Assembly: GCA_937892655.1 (NCBI GenBank)
Contig: CALBJC010000153.1
Location: 1 to 23,552, forward strand
Length of the DNA stretch: 23,552 bases
Direction: 5' to 3'
Source of the DNA: an uncultured Clostridia bacterium
GTDB lineage: Bacteria > Bacillota > Clostridia > Oscillospirales > Ruminococcaceae
Shown here: positions 1 through 6,278 of the stretch, one piece after another
Layout of the letters: each line of letters starts with the position of its first letter
How positions within the stretch are numbered: the first letter of the stretch is position 1
Program-made: the position numbers and the translations under genes
Notes under the pieces: model-generated
Databases searched by the model: none
Told to the model about the DNA's origin: nothing
Seen by the model: only the letters and a program-made list of their open reading frames with translations

Positions 1-1032
1 ATGTCAAACGAACATATCAAATTTGCTGTAAATGGCATATATGTTGATGGCGTAAGCTATCCTTTGTACAATCAGCATCAGACGAGTATTACAATTGAAA
101 ATGACGCTAAGCGTGTTACAATTATGTATTCACTCCTGTCGTTTTCAAACAGAGATTATCTTGTGACCTATTATCTTGACGGGTTTGAGAATCCTATAAC
201 AATTTCAAGCTCTGAAATATCGCAGATAAGCTATACAAACCTCAAGGGCGGTAAGTATACTTTGAAAATTTCAGCAGTTGACAGTATGGGCAATAAGCTT
301 TCAGACGAGGTTTCGATTGAAATTATCAAAAAGAAAACTCTCACCGAAACCAAAACCTTCTGGGTTGTATTGTCTATTATAATTGCAGGTGTTGCATTCC
401 TGACATTCTGGTTTATTTATAATATTAAAACAAAAACGATCAGAAAGCGTCAGGAAGAATACCGTCAGATAACAAAGGAATCTCTCCACGCAATTGCAAA
501 CACTATCGACGCTAAAGACCCTTATACAAACGGTCATTCAAAGCGAGTTGCCGAATATTCTGCAGAGATTGCAAGAAGGCTTGATATGTCCGAGGAGGAT
601 GTAGGTAACATTTACTATTCAGGCCTTTTACATGATATCGGTAAAATCGCTGTTCCTTCAAAGATTCTCAACAAGCCTACAGGACTTACTCCTGATGAAA
701 GAAAGCTTGTAAATATCCATCCTGTAAAGGGTGCAGAAATTCTTGCAGGCATAACAACAATTCCATACATTCAGGATGGTGCGAGATACCATCATGAAAG
801 ATATGACGGCGATGGCTATTGTTCTGGTCTTTCAGGCGATGATATACCGATCGTTGCGAGAATCATCGGCGTTGCCGATGCGTATGACGCTATGCATTCA
901 AACCGTCCGTACCGTTCAAGAAAAGATCTTGAATACATTTTAAGTGAGCTTGAAAACGGTAAGGGAAAACAGTTTGACCCAATGATAGCTGATATTATGA
1001 TAGGCATAGCCAAAGAATTAGATAACCTTTAA
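1..1032 (+). CDS. Membrane-bound Y_Y_Y sensor / HD-GYP phosphodiesterase, probably 5'-partial
   Basis: Candidate cyclic-di-GMP phosphodiesterase with an extracytoplasmic sensor part. Residues about 50-110 resemble the Ig-like Y_Y_Y domain (a YYLDGFENP stretch, then YTNLKGGKYTLKI), which in known sensors usually follows a beta-propeller. One membrane span lies at about 119-142, then a short basic linker and an HD-GYP domain to the end. Visible metal-site residues are H179, the H211-D212 pair (HDIGK) and H264-H265-E266, followed by the DAYDAMHSNRPYR helix. The GYP signature reads G272-Y273-C274, so its proline is replaced by cysteine. The frame is open from the first base, no ribosome binding site can be seen and a propeller is expected upstream, so the true start is probably outside the window. 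It ends 12 nt before the VanY-like gene. Phosphodiesterase activity is inferred from the family. Confidence 0.85.
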   Translation: MSNEHIKFAVNGIYVDGVSYPLYNQHQTSITIENDAKRVTIMYSLLSFSNRDYLVTYYLDGFENPITISSSEISQISYTNLKGGKYTLKISAVDSMGNKLSDEVSIEIIKKKTLTETKTFWVVLSIIIAGVAFLTFWFIYNIKTKTIRKRQEEYRQITKESLHAIANTIDAKDPYTNGHSKRVAEYSAEIARRLDMSEEDVGNIYYSGLLHDIGKIAVPSKILNKPTGLTPDERKLVNIHPVKGAEILAGITTIPYIQDGARYHHERYDGDGYCSGLSGDDIPIVARIIGVADAYDAMHSNRPYRSRKDLEYILSELENGKGKQFDPMIADIMIGIAKELDNL

Positions 1033-1044
1033 GGATGTGTACAA

Positions 1045-2061
1045 ATGAAATCAAAGCTTATATTCTGTGCTGTGCTAGTATCGATGCTTACAGCATGCAG
1101 TAATATTTCAGAAGAGGTAACAACAACTACTACCACACCTGCAACTGAAGCTACAACAACAGTACAGACAGAATCTACAACAACTACCACAACAGAATCT
1201 ATAACTACCACAACTGAAGATACACATACTGAAGAAGTTACACAAGCTACTACAACAACTTCTCAGCAGACTCAGGCTACAACTACATCCCCAGAGCCTG
1301 AAAAGGTAATTACTCTGAGCAATGAAGAGTATACAGAAGCTAAAGAGACTTTTGGTGAGTTTTCTCATTTTGATGAAAACTACATAGCAGCATATTACGA
1401 GTATTCGCAGAAAAATCCTGAGGTTTCGCCTGAAAAGATAGTAACCTATGTAAATGTAGGCCTTGACAGACCGTTCTATACTGATACAACTGTTGTGTCA
1501 GACCCGGATAGTATACTCGTTTTGATCAACAAGTACAACAGTATTCCGTCAGACTGGCTTCCAAATGACCTTATGCCACTGCCATCATCAATGTGTACAC
1601 CCGGCAGAGATTTATATATGCGCTGGGAGGCTGCACAGGCATTTGAAAAGCTTCATAACGATGCTAAAGAGCTTGGTCTTACAATCCTTGCTCACTCTAC
1701 CCACAGAACATATAGCTATCAGAAAATGCTTTATGATAACTACTGTGCGTCAGACAGCGTAGCAAATGCTGATACATATTCAGCCCGCCCCGGTTATTCA
1801 GAGCATCATACAGGGCTTGCTGTTGATGTAAAGAATGCTGACAGCAATTATAATCAGTTTGTATATACAGAAGAGTATCAGTGGATGAAGGATAATGCTC
1901 ATAAATACGGCTTTATTCAGCGTTACATTGAGGGTACTCAGTGGATAACAGGATACATAACTGAAGAGTGGCATTATCGTTATGTAGGAGTTGAGGTTGC
2001 AACCAATGTTTACAACTCAGGTCTTACTTACGATGAGTATTACGCAACATATCTGCAATAA
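1045..2061 (+). CDS. VanY-type D-alanyl-D-alanine carboxypeptidase lipoprotein
   Basis: Predicted zinc D,D-carboxypeptidase of peptidase family M15B, trimming the terminal D-Ala of peptidoglycan stem peptides outside the membrane. The first 17 residues form a lipoprotein signal ending in lipobox L15-T16-A17-C18. Residues about 25-85 are a Thr/Glu/Ser-rich spacer with runs of threonine that would hold the enzyme away from the membrane. The catalytic domain spans about 175-325. Zn and catalytic motifs are visible: SEHHTGLAVD at 252-261 (His255 and Asp261 as ligands) and E307-E-W-H310-YRYVG, corresponding to the EPWHxRYVG motif with Pro replaced by Glu. An AAGGA overlapping the upstream stop supports the ATG start. 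It may be co-transcribed with the HD-GYP gene. L,D- rather than D,D-specificity cannot be excluded. Confidence 0.9.
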   Translation: MKSKLIFCAVLVSMLTACSNISEEVTTTTTTPATEATTTVQTESTTTTTTESITTTTEDTHTEEVTQATTTTSQQTQATTTSPEPEKVITLSNEEYTEAKETFGEFSHFDENYIAAYYEYSQKNPEVSPEKIVTYVNVGLDRPFYTDTTVVSDPDSILVLINKYNSIPSDWLPNDLMPLPSSMCTPGRDLYMRWEAAQAFEKLHNDAKELGLTILAHSTHRTYSYQKMLYDNYCASDSVANADTYSARPGYSEHHTGLAVDVKNADSNYNQFVYTEEYQWMKDNAHKYGFIQRYIEGTQWITGYITEEWHYRYVGVEVATNVYNSGLTYDEYYATYLQ

Positions 2062-2067
2062 TTTGTG

Positions 2068-2102
2068 ACAACCGCTAAAAAATCTTAGCGGTTGTTTATT
2101 TA
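2068..2102 (+). terminator. Rho-independent terminator after the VanY-like gene
   Basis: A perfect 11-bp stem (ACAACCGCTAA at 2068-2078 with TTAGCGGTTGT at 2085-2095), a 6-nt loop, then a T-rich tract. It closes the first transcription unit. Confidence 0.85.
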
Positions 2103-2127
2103 TGTAGCTAAATTTTATTAAATAGTA

Positions 2128-2156
2128 TTGCTTTTTTAGCTAAATTATTGTATTAT
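2128..2156 (+). promoter_or_regulatory. Sigma-A-like promoter for the lacI-family gene
   Basis: TTGCTT at 2128-2133 and TATTAT at 2151-2156 are separated by 17 nt. The 10-bp direct repeat TAGCTAAATT occurs at 2105-2114 and 2137-2146, on either side of the -35 box and 32 bp apart, and might bind a regulator. The leader also holds a weak inverted repeat (ATTGAT at 2160 and ATCAAT at 2192). No mapped start is available. Confidence 0.5.
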
Positions 2157-2217
2157 GTTATTGATGAAAAATGTGCTATTTTGTAGATAGCATCAATCTG
2201 CAAGGAGAATGGTTTTT

Positions 2218-3206
2218 ATGAGAAAAGAAGTTACCATGTCTGATATTGCCAAAAAATTTGGCGTCAGCAATGTTACTGTATCAAAAGCGCTTGCCGATAA
2301 AGATGGCGTAAGTGAAGACCTTCGCGAAAAAATCAAAGCCTGTGCTGCCGAAATGGGCTACAAGCAGAGTGGCTCAAAGGCAAATAAGGATGGCGTATCA
2401 GGTAATGTAGGAGTTATTATCCCTGGTAGATTTATCCGTCCTAACGGTTCGTTCTACTGGGCTTTGTATAATAAACTTGTAATGGAGTTTATGAATAATA
2501 ATCTCTATTGTATTATGGAAATTTTAGACGCTGACTCAGAGCGTGATTTAAAGCTCCCTAAGATGATTGCCGATAAGAAGATTGTAGGTCTTATCTGCTT
2601 GGGTCAGGTGTCTGATGAGTATTCTCAGATGTTAACCAAAAAGTTTTCTCCGCTTGTTTTCCTTGATTTCTATGATAAGAATTTAGAGGTTGAAAGTATT
2701 GTATCTGATGGCTATTTCGGTTCATACAGAATTACTGACTATCTCTTTGAAATGGGCCATAAGAATATTGGCTTTGTTGGTACTTTAGGTGCAACAAGCT
2801 CTATCAGCGACAGATTTATGGGCTTTGTAAGAGCGCATCTTGAAAATAGAACTGAGGTAAATCGTGACTGGATAGTTGATGACCGTGATGAAAACGGTCT
2901 TGATATTGAGTTTACTTTACCGCCAGTTATGCCTACAGCGTTTGTATGTAACTGTGATGAAGCAGCCTATAAGCTTATCAAAAAGCTGAAAGAATCAGGC
3001 TACAGAGTACCTGAGGATGTTTCAGTAGTAGGCTATGATAACTATCTTATCTCAGAATTACAACTATTGAGGTAAATGTTACTGATATGGCAAGAGCCGC
3101 AGTAGCCGTTATTTCAAAGAAGATTGCAAACCCTGATTACCGCTTTGGCAGAAAGCTCATTGTAGGCGAGCTTATAGTAAAGGATTCTGTAAAATGCTTG
3201 AAATAA
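2218..3206 (+). pseudogene. LacI-family transcriptional regulator, frame broken near the C-terminus
   Basis: A LacI/GalR-type repressor: N-terminal HTH at about 5-50 (VTMSDIAKKFGVSNVTVSKAL) and a periplasmic-binding-protein-like sensor domain from about residue 65. The first frame runs to a TAA at 3073-3075 (285 aa). It leaves the family pattern after GYDNYLISEL. From base 3060 the next frame gives TTIEVNVTDMARAAVAVIS and then GELIVKDSVK up to TAA at 3204-3206, which is the normal end of a LacI-family protein. Compared with PurR, the gap between GYDN and TTI is 16 nt short, which suggests a small deletion rather than a single lost base. The ATG at 2218 has AAGGAG (2202-2207) at 10 nt; the ATG at 2209 sits too close to it. 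The region after the HTH lacks the usual hinge-helix pattern. Sequencing error is possible. Confidence 0.65.
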
Positions 3207-3466
3207 AATCTGATGGTATAATTTCAATGCTGATATTATCATCGCTTTGCCTGGGCGATAAAACGATAGACTCATTGTGTGATGAAATAAAACTTGATGG
3301 CGTTACAAAAAATGATATATACTATAATCTGTATGAGTTATCTCAGCTTTTATGTATAGAAGGAGTTATGAGAAAAAACCGCAGAAGAAAAAAGTATGTA
3401 GCGTATAAAATAACCCCTCAGGGTAGTCAGATGCTTGTAGACTTAAAAGAAAAGCTCAAATTTTAA
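3194..3466 (+). CDS. Small winged-helix-like protein, possible transcription regulator
   Basis: A 90-residue basic protein. The order of helices, the phrase NDIYYNLYELSQLLCIEGVM, a basic turn (RKNRRRKKYVAYKITPQGSQML) and a final helix match the shape of PadR/MarR-type winged helices, in which a recognition helix is followed by a beta wing ending in YxITxxG. No family can be named with certainty and there is no separate ligand domain. Its ATG lies inside the last 13 nt of the reconstructed lacI reading frame, with AAAGGA at 3179-3184, so the two were probably translationally coupled before the lacI frame was broken. A strong terminator follows directly. Confidence 0.6.
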   Translation: MLEIKSDGIISMLILSSLCLGDKTIDSLCDEIKLDGVTKNDIYYNLYELSQLLCIEGVMRKNRRRKKYVAYKITPQGSQMLVDLKEKLKF

Positions 3467-3474
3467 ATAAAAGT

Positions 3475-3503
3475 AAAAGCCCCGAATTGATTCGGGGCTT
3501 TTT
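3475..3503. terminator. Bidirectional Rho-independent terminator
   Basis: A 12-bp perfect stem (AAAAGCCCCGAA at 3475-3486, TTCGGGGCTTTT at 3491-3502) with a TTGA loop. It is T-rich on both strands, so it can end the winged-helix unit on the plus strand and the Asn-rich/amidase unit on the minus strand. Confidence 0.85.
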
Positions 3504-3510
3504 ATATGGG

Positions 3511-3621
3511 TTAGTCCTGCTTGATGTTCTTAGCGTCAGATTTCTTGTTGTTTGACTGTTTGTTGTTATTAGCCTGATTGTTGTTTGAATTGTTTGAGCT
3601 GTTTTTTGAATTGTTTGACAT
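3511..3621 (-). CDS. Small Asn/Ser/Lys-rich protein (36 aa)
   Basis: A short frame with an excellent ribosome binding site (GGAGGAG, 7 nt before ATG) and a TAA just before the shared terminator. The 36-residue product is almost only Asn, Ser, Lys and Gln (starts MSNNSKNSSNNSNNN, ends DAKNIKQD) and has no hydrophobic core, signal or Cys. It is likely disordered. Very small polar proteins of this kind are seen in spore-forming Clostridia and some small acid-soluble spore proteins share the composition, but no motif proves that role here. It lies 63 nt downstream of the amidase-like gene on the same strand and may share its transcript. The strong ribosome binding site and terminator are the main reasons to call it real. 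Confidence 0.6.
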   Translation of the reverse strand: MSNNSKNSSNNSNNNQANNNKQSNNKKSDAKNIKQD

Positions 3622-3684
3622 TTCTATACTCCTCCGAAAAAGTGTTATGGCTTTCGCCTGAGATTAGTATAAATAGAAATTCTG

Positions 3685-4173
3685 CTAATATACATAAACA
3701 TTATCATTGATATGAATTGTTCTTGAAAAAGTAAGTCTGTATGTATATACAGAGCGCTGTTTTGAGTTTTGCGTTCGGGCGCATACTAAAATATCATCAC
3801 CTTTAATCTCTGTTACAAATAGCGAATGATAAAAATGCGTTTTGCTGTCGCCCAGCTGAATTATATCACCGATCTGTGCTTCTTTCATATTAACATCATA
3901 TCCGCGAGGTCCTACCGAATTATTTGTTGTCAGAAATCTGTAAAGCGCCTCGACTGATGTCCATGAAGGTGAACGGCTGTTTATGTTATTATAGTACCAG
4001 CCATTGGGAGAATAATTCATCACCTTGCATCCTGCATACAGACATTGTGAAACAAAGTTTGTGCAGTCACCGCCAATAGCAGAAAAATCATAGTAGGCAG
4101 GGTTTGGGATTATTGCATATCTAAGAGCATATTCTACAGCCTCATATCTGTCATAAATTCTCGTTTTGAGCAT
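3685..4173 (-). CDS. Amidase_6-type putative Cys hydrolase (NlpC/P60-like fold)
   Basis: A compact 162-residue protein that is almost entirely the amidase_6 (DUF putative amidase) domain. The hallmark order is present: YDRYEAVEYALRYA helix, P-N-P-x-Y-Y, then GGDCTNFVSQCL with candidate nucleophile C37, a WYY...SPSW segment, and HSLFVTEI with candidate catalytic H116. The family is related to NlpC/P60-like cysteine hydrolases and is common in spore formers, often linked to cell wall or spore functions; the substrate is unknown. No signal peptide or membrane span is seen, so it acts in the cytoplasm, forespore or mother cell unless exported by another route. AAGGAG precedes the ATG. A divergent promoter pair separates it from ymdB. 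Confidence 0.8.
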   Translation of the reverse strand: MLKTRIYDRYEAVEYALRYAIIPNPAYYDFSAIGGDCTNFVSQCLYAGCKVMNYSPNGWYYNNINSRSPSWTSVEALYRFLTTNNSVGPRGYDVNMKEAQIGDIIQLGDSKTHFYHSLFVTEIKGDDILVCARTQNSKQRSVYTYRLTFSRTIHINDNVYVY

Positions 4174-4184
4174 AATAAATCTCC

Positions 4185-4213
4185 TTGTTTTTATTTTAGA
4201 AATAGTATATAAT
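4185..4213 (+). promoter_or_regulatory. Sigma-A-like promoter for ymdB
   Basis: TTGTTT at 4185-4190 and TATAAT at 4208-4213 have a 17-nt spacer. The -35 box overlaps the ribosome binding site of the divergent amidase gene. Confidence 0.5.
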
Positions 4214-4238
4214 ATTCTAAAGAAGAAAATTTATGCAA
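4209..4238 (-). promoter_or_regulatory. Possible promoter for the amidase-like gene
   Basis: On the minus strand TTGCAT (4233-4238) and TATTAT (4209-4214) are 18 nt apart. The -10 hexamer overlaps the -10 of the divergent ymdB promoter almost base for base. Confidence 0.35.
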
Positions 4239-4251
4239 GGGAAGTGTCAAT

Positions 4252-5019
4252 ATGAATCTGCTGTTTGTAGGCGATGTTGTCGGTAAGGATAGCTGTGAAT
4301 TCTTAGCTCAGAAGCTTTATAAGATTAAAAGAGAATATGATATAGATATAACTGTTGTAAATGGTGAAAACTCTGCAAGCGGTAACGGTATTACAAAAGC
4401 ATCTCTTGATATGCTCGTAGCTGCCGGTGCTGATATTGTTACAACGGGCAACCATTGTTTTAAAAGACGTGAATTTGTTGATATGTATGATAGCTGCGAT
4501 TATCTTTGCCGTCCATGTAATTATCCAGAGGGTGTTATCGGCAGGGGGGTTGCATACTTTGATGCAGGCAGATTCAGCGTTGCGGTTGTAAATCTTCAGG
4601 GCGTTGTATATATGCAGCCGCTTGATAATCCTTTTAACGCAATAGATAAAGTGTTATCTGAAATTGATACTCCTAATATCATCGTTGATTTCCACGCTGA
4701 AGCAACAGCTGAGAAAAAAGCGATGGCCTACTATCTAGACGGCAGAGTTACAGCTCTCTTAGGTACTCATACCCATGTGCAGACTGCAGATGAAATCATT
4801 CTGCCTCAAAAAACTGCGTATATCACAGATGTCGGTATGACAGGTGCTGAGCATTCTGTCTTAGGCGTTGACACTGCTTTGGCTATTGAAAAGCAGAAAA
4901 TGCAGTATCCTGTAAGATTTGTTGAAAGTAAAGAGCCATGTATGATAAACGCTGTAGTGGTTAGTTTTGACGAAAAAACGGGCAAATCATACAAAATAGT
5001 AAGAATAAACGAGAAATAA
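4252..5019 (+). CDS. ymdB: YmdB-family metallophosphoesterase (2',3'-cyclic nucleotide phosphodiesterase)
   Basis: A 255-residue cytoplasmic metallophosphoesterase of the TIGR00282/YmdB family, which in Bacillus hydrolyses cyclic nucleotides and affects RNase Y activity and the choice between motility and biofilm. All metal ligands seen in the Bacillus protein line up at matching positions: D8 (GDVVG), E39-N40 (NGEN), N67-H68 (GNH), H148 (DFHAE) and H173/H175 (GTHTHVQTAD). The residues after GNH are CFK instead of the usual TWD, and RPANYP is RPCNYP, which are local differences next to the active site. Length is normal for the family. AAGGGAAG lies 8 nt before the ATG. It is followed by spoVS, as in many Bacillota, but RNase Y is not upstream here. 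Confidence 0.93.
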   Translation: MNLLFVGDVVGKDSCEFLAQKLYKIKREYDIDITVVNGENSASGNGITKASLDMLVAAGADIVTTGNHCFKRREFVDMYDSCDYLCRPCNYPEGVIGRGVAYFDAGRFSVAVVNLQGVVYMQPLDNPFNAIDKVLSEIDTPNIIVDFHAEATAEKKAMAYYLDGRVTALLGTHTHVQTADEIILPQKTAYITDVGMTGAEHSVLGVDTALAIEKQKMQYPVRFVESKEPCMINAVVVSFDEKTGKSYKIVRINEK

Positions 5020-5042
5020 TGTACAAAAATTATTAAAAAGTG

Positions 5043-5070
5043 TTGCAAAATATTATTTATTTGATATAAT
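5043..5070 (+). promoter_or_regulatory. Sigma-A-like promoter for spoVS
   Basis: TTGCAA at 5043-5048 and a consensus TATAAT at 5065-5070 are 16 nt apart, about 50 nt before the spoVS start. This gives spoVS a unit separate from ymdB. Confidence 0.55.
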
Positions 5071-5120
5071 AAAGAAAAACCTACCCTAAAATTTACTACA
5101 GCTTGAACAGGAGGTATACT

Positions 5121-5381
5121 ATGGACGTATTAAAGGTTTCATCTAAGTCAGTTCCAAATTCAGTTGCTGGCGCTATTGCGGGCGTTATCAGAGAAAAGAA
5201 ACAGGTTGAGGTGCAGGCAGTAGGCGCAGGTGCGGCAAATCAGGCAATAAAGTCTATTGCTATTGCCAGAGGATATTTAGCACCACTCGGGGTAGATTTA
5301 GTTTGCATTCCTGCTTTTGCAAATATCACAATAGGTGATGAAGAAAGAACAGCGATAAAGCTCATTTGCGAAGCAAGATAA
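5121..5381 (+). CDS. spoVS: Stage V sporulation protein S
   Basis: An 86-residue protein of the highly conserved SpoVS family, an Alba-like fold linked to sporulation and septation; a nucleic-acid-binding role is suspected from the fold. It begins MDVLKVSSKSVPNSVAGAIA, contains the family's VQAVGAGAANQAIKSIAIARG segment at about 37-57, and ends with the usual IGDEERTAIKL. The start is the ATG at 5121 because AGGAGG (5109-5114) stands 6 nt before it; a TTG at 5103 would add six residues not found in the family. Own promoter and own terminator. Confidence 0.96.
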   Translation: MDVLKVSSKSVPNSVAGAIAGVIREKKQVEVQAVGAGAANQAIKSIAIARGYLAPLGVDLVCIPAFANITIGDEERTAIKLICEAR

Positions 5382-5400
5382 AAGAATAGTAAAAAATTAA

Positions 5401-5428
5401 GAGCACGCAGTTTTCTGCGTGCTCTTTT
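5401..5428 (+). terminator. Rho-independent terminator after spoVS
   Basis: A 10-bp perfect stem (GAGCACGCAG at 5401-5410, CTGCGTGCTC at 5415-5424) with a TTTT loop, followed by TTTT. Confidence 0.88.
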
Positions 5429-5586
5429 CATACCTCAAAATATATATCGGTAAAAGTTTTAATTATTAAATACATTTATGAGAAAATATCAAAACGAAAA
5501 CGATATAGTAATTAAAATTGTGCAACCTGTACAAATTATCTTTCTAAATATCTACTTTAAAATTGAATATTTTGTGATAAACTCGC
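5429..5586. other. AT-rich intergenic DNA upstream of the pilin promoter
   Basis: This is most of the longest gene-free stretch (5382-5685); the rest is the spoVS terminator, the pilin promoter and its leader. It is very AT-rich. I see no RNA gene, riboswitch consensus or repeat. A 38-codon open frame from 5478 has no ribosome binding site. Confidence 0.6.
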
Positions 5587-5614
5587 TTGACTAAAACAAA
5601 AAAAGTGATATAAT
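5587..5614 (+). promoter_or_regulatory. Sigma-A promoter of the first prepilin gene
   Basis: TTGACT at 5587-5592 and TATAAT at 5609-5614 have a 16-nt spacer, leaving a leader of about 65 nt. Its near-consensus boxes suggest strong expression, as expected for a major pilin. Confidence 0.65.
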
Positions 5615-5685
5615 TATAGACAAGAAAGAACGAAATTGATATAAAATTGTCGATTTGTTCTTAAATTTTTTAGAGGTGATTTTCT

Positions 5686-6072
5686 ATGAAAAAGTTTGAA
5701 ATGAAAAAGAATGAAAAGGGCTTTACTCTCGTTGAGCTTATCGTAGTACTTGTTATTCTTGCTATTTTGGCAACATTACTTGTTCCTGCTCTTACAGGTT
5801 ATATCGATAAGGCTAAGGAAAAGACAATCGTTGCTGAATGCCGTAGCTGTGTAACTGCAGCTCAGACTCTTGCTTCTGAATCATATGCAATTTCAGGTAA
5901 GGGTGAAGCAGATACAACTGCAGTAAAGACACTTGCAGAAGTTCCTGGTACTGTTGATTCAGTTACTATTGACGCTGGTAAGGTTACAGGTCTTGTTTAT
6001 ACTGCTACAGACGGTAAGGTTTGTACATACGCTAAGGATAAAAACGGCGTTTCAACTTACACAGTATCATAA
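5686..6072 (+). CDS. Type IV prepilin, probable major pilin
   Basis: A 128-residue prepilin. The class III signal is MKKFEMKKNEKG then FTLVELIVVLVILAILATLL: cleavage is expected after G12, the new N-terminal Phe13 would be methylated, and the conserved Glu at mature position 5 is E17. The hydrophobic helix runs to about residue 36 and is followed by a small, Ala/Thr/Val-rich globular part of about 75 residues. Three Cys (C52, C55, C113) could form a disulfide. It is compact for a type IV pilin and similar in size to Gram-positive pilins. AGAGGTGA lies before the ATG. It has its own strong promoter and a terminator directly after it, separate from the assembly genes, which supports the major-subunit role. 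That role is inferred, not shown. Confidence 0.9.
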   Translation: MKKFEMKKNEKGFTLVELIVVLVILAILATLLVPALTGYIDKAKEKTIVAECRSCVTAAQTLASESYAISGKGEADTTAVKTLAEVPGTVDSVTIDAGKVTGLVYTATDGKVCTYAKDKNGVSTYTVS

Positions 6073-6096
6073 TTTAAACTATCTATAACTGATTTT

Positions 6097-6130
6097 AGCA
6101 TTCAGTGCCTTTTTGGCACTGAATGCTTTT
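6097..6130 (+). terminator. Terminator between the prepilin and pilC
   Basis: A 13-bp perfect stem (AGCATTCAGTGCC at 6097-6109, GGCACTGAATGCT at 6115-6127) with a 5-T loop. The T tract is interrupted (TTTTGCAG then six T), so some read-through into pilC is possible. Confidence 0.85.
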
Positions 6131-6278
6131 GCAGTTTTTTAAGGGTATTTTATTTTTTTACTTAAAAATCAACTTCAGCTTATGTATTAATGTATTAATA
6201 AAAAATTGCGTATAATTAACAGATATTAGGTTATTAATCCGTTAATTTGTAAACTGAATTAAGAAAGGAGAGCGCTTT

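Noticed and set aside
5478..5594. A 38-codon open frame (MRKYQNEND...) before the pilin promoter
   Set aside because: No ribosome binding site, very AT-rich, and its end overlaps the -35 box of the pilin promoter.
5615..5685. Possible cyclic-di-GMP riboswitch in the pilin leader
   Set aside because: Such a switch precedes a pilin gene in Clostridioides difficile, but this leader is only about 65 nt and shows none of the conserved type I or II core motifs.
6188..6216. Promoter for pilC
   Set aside because: A TATAAT is present at 6211, but the region 17 nt upstream (TAATGT) is no -35 match, so it is not listed as a feature.
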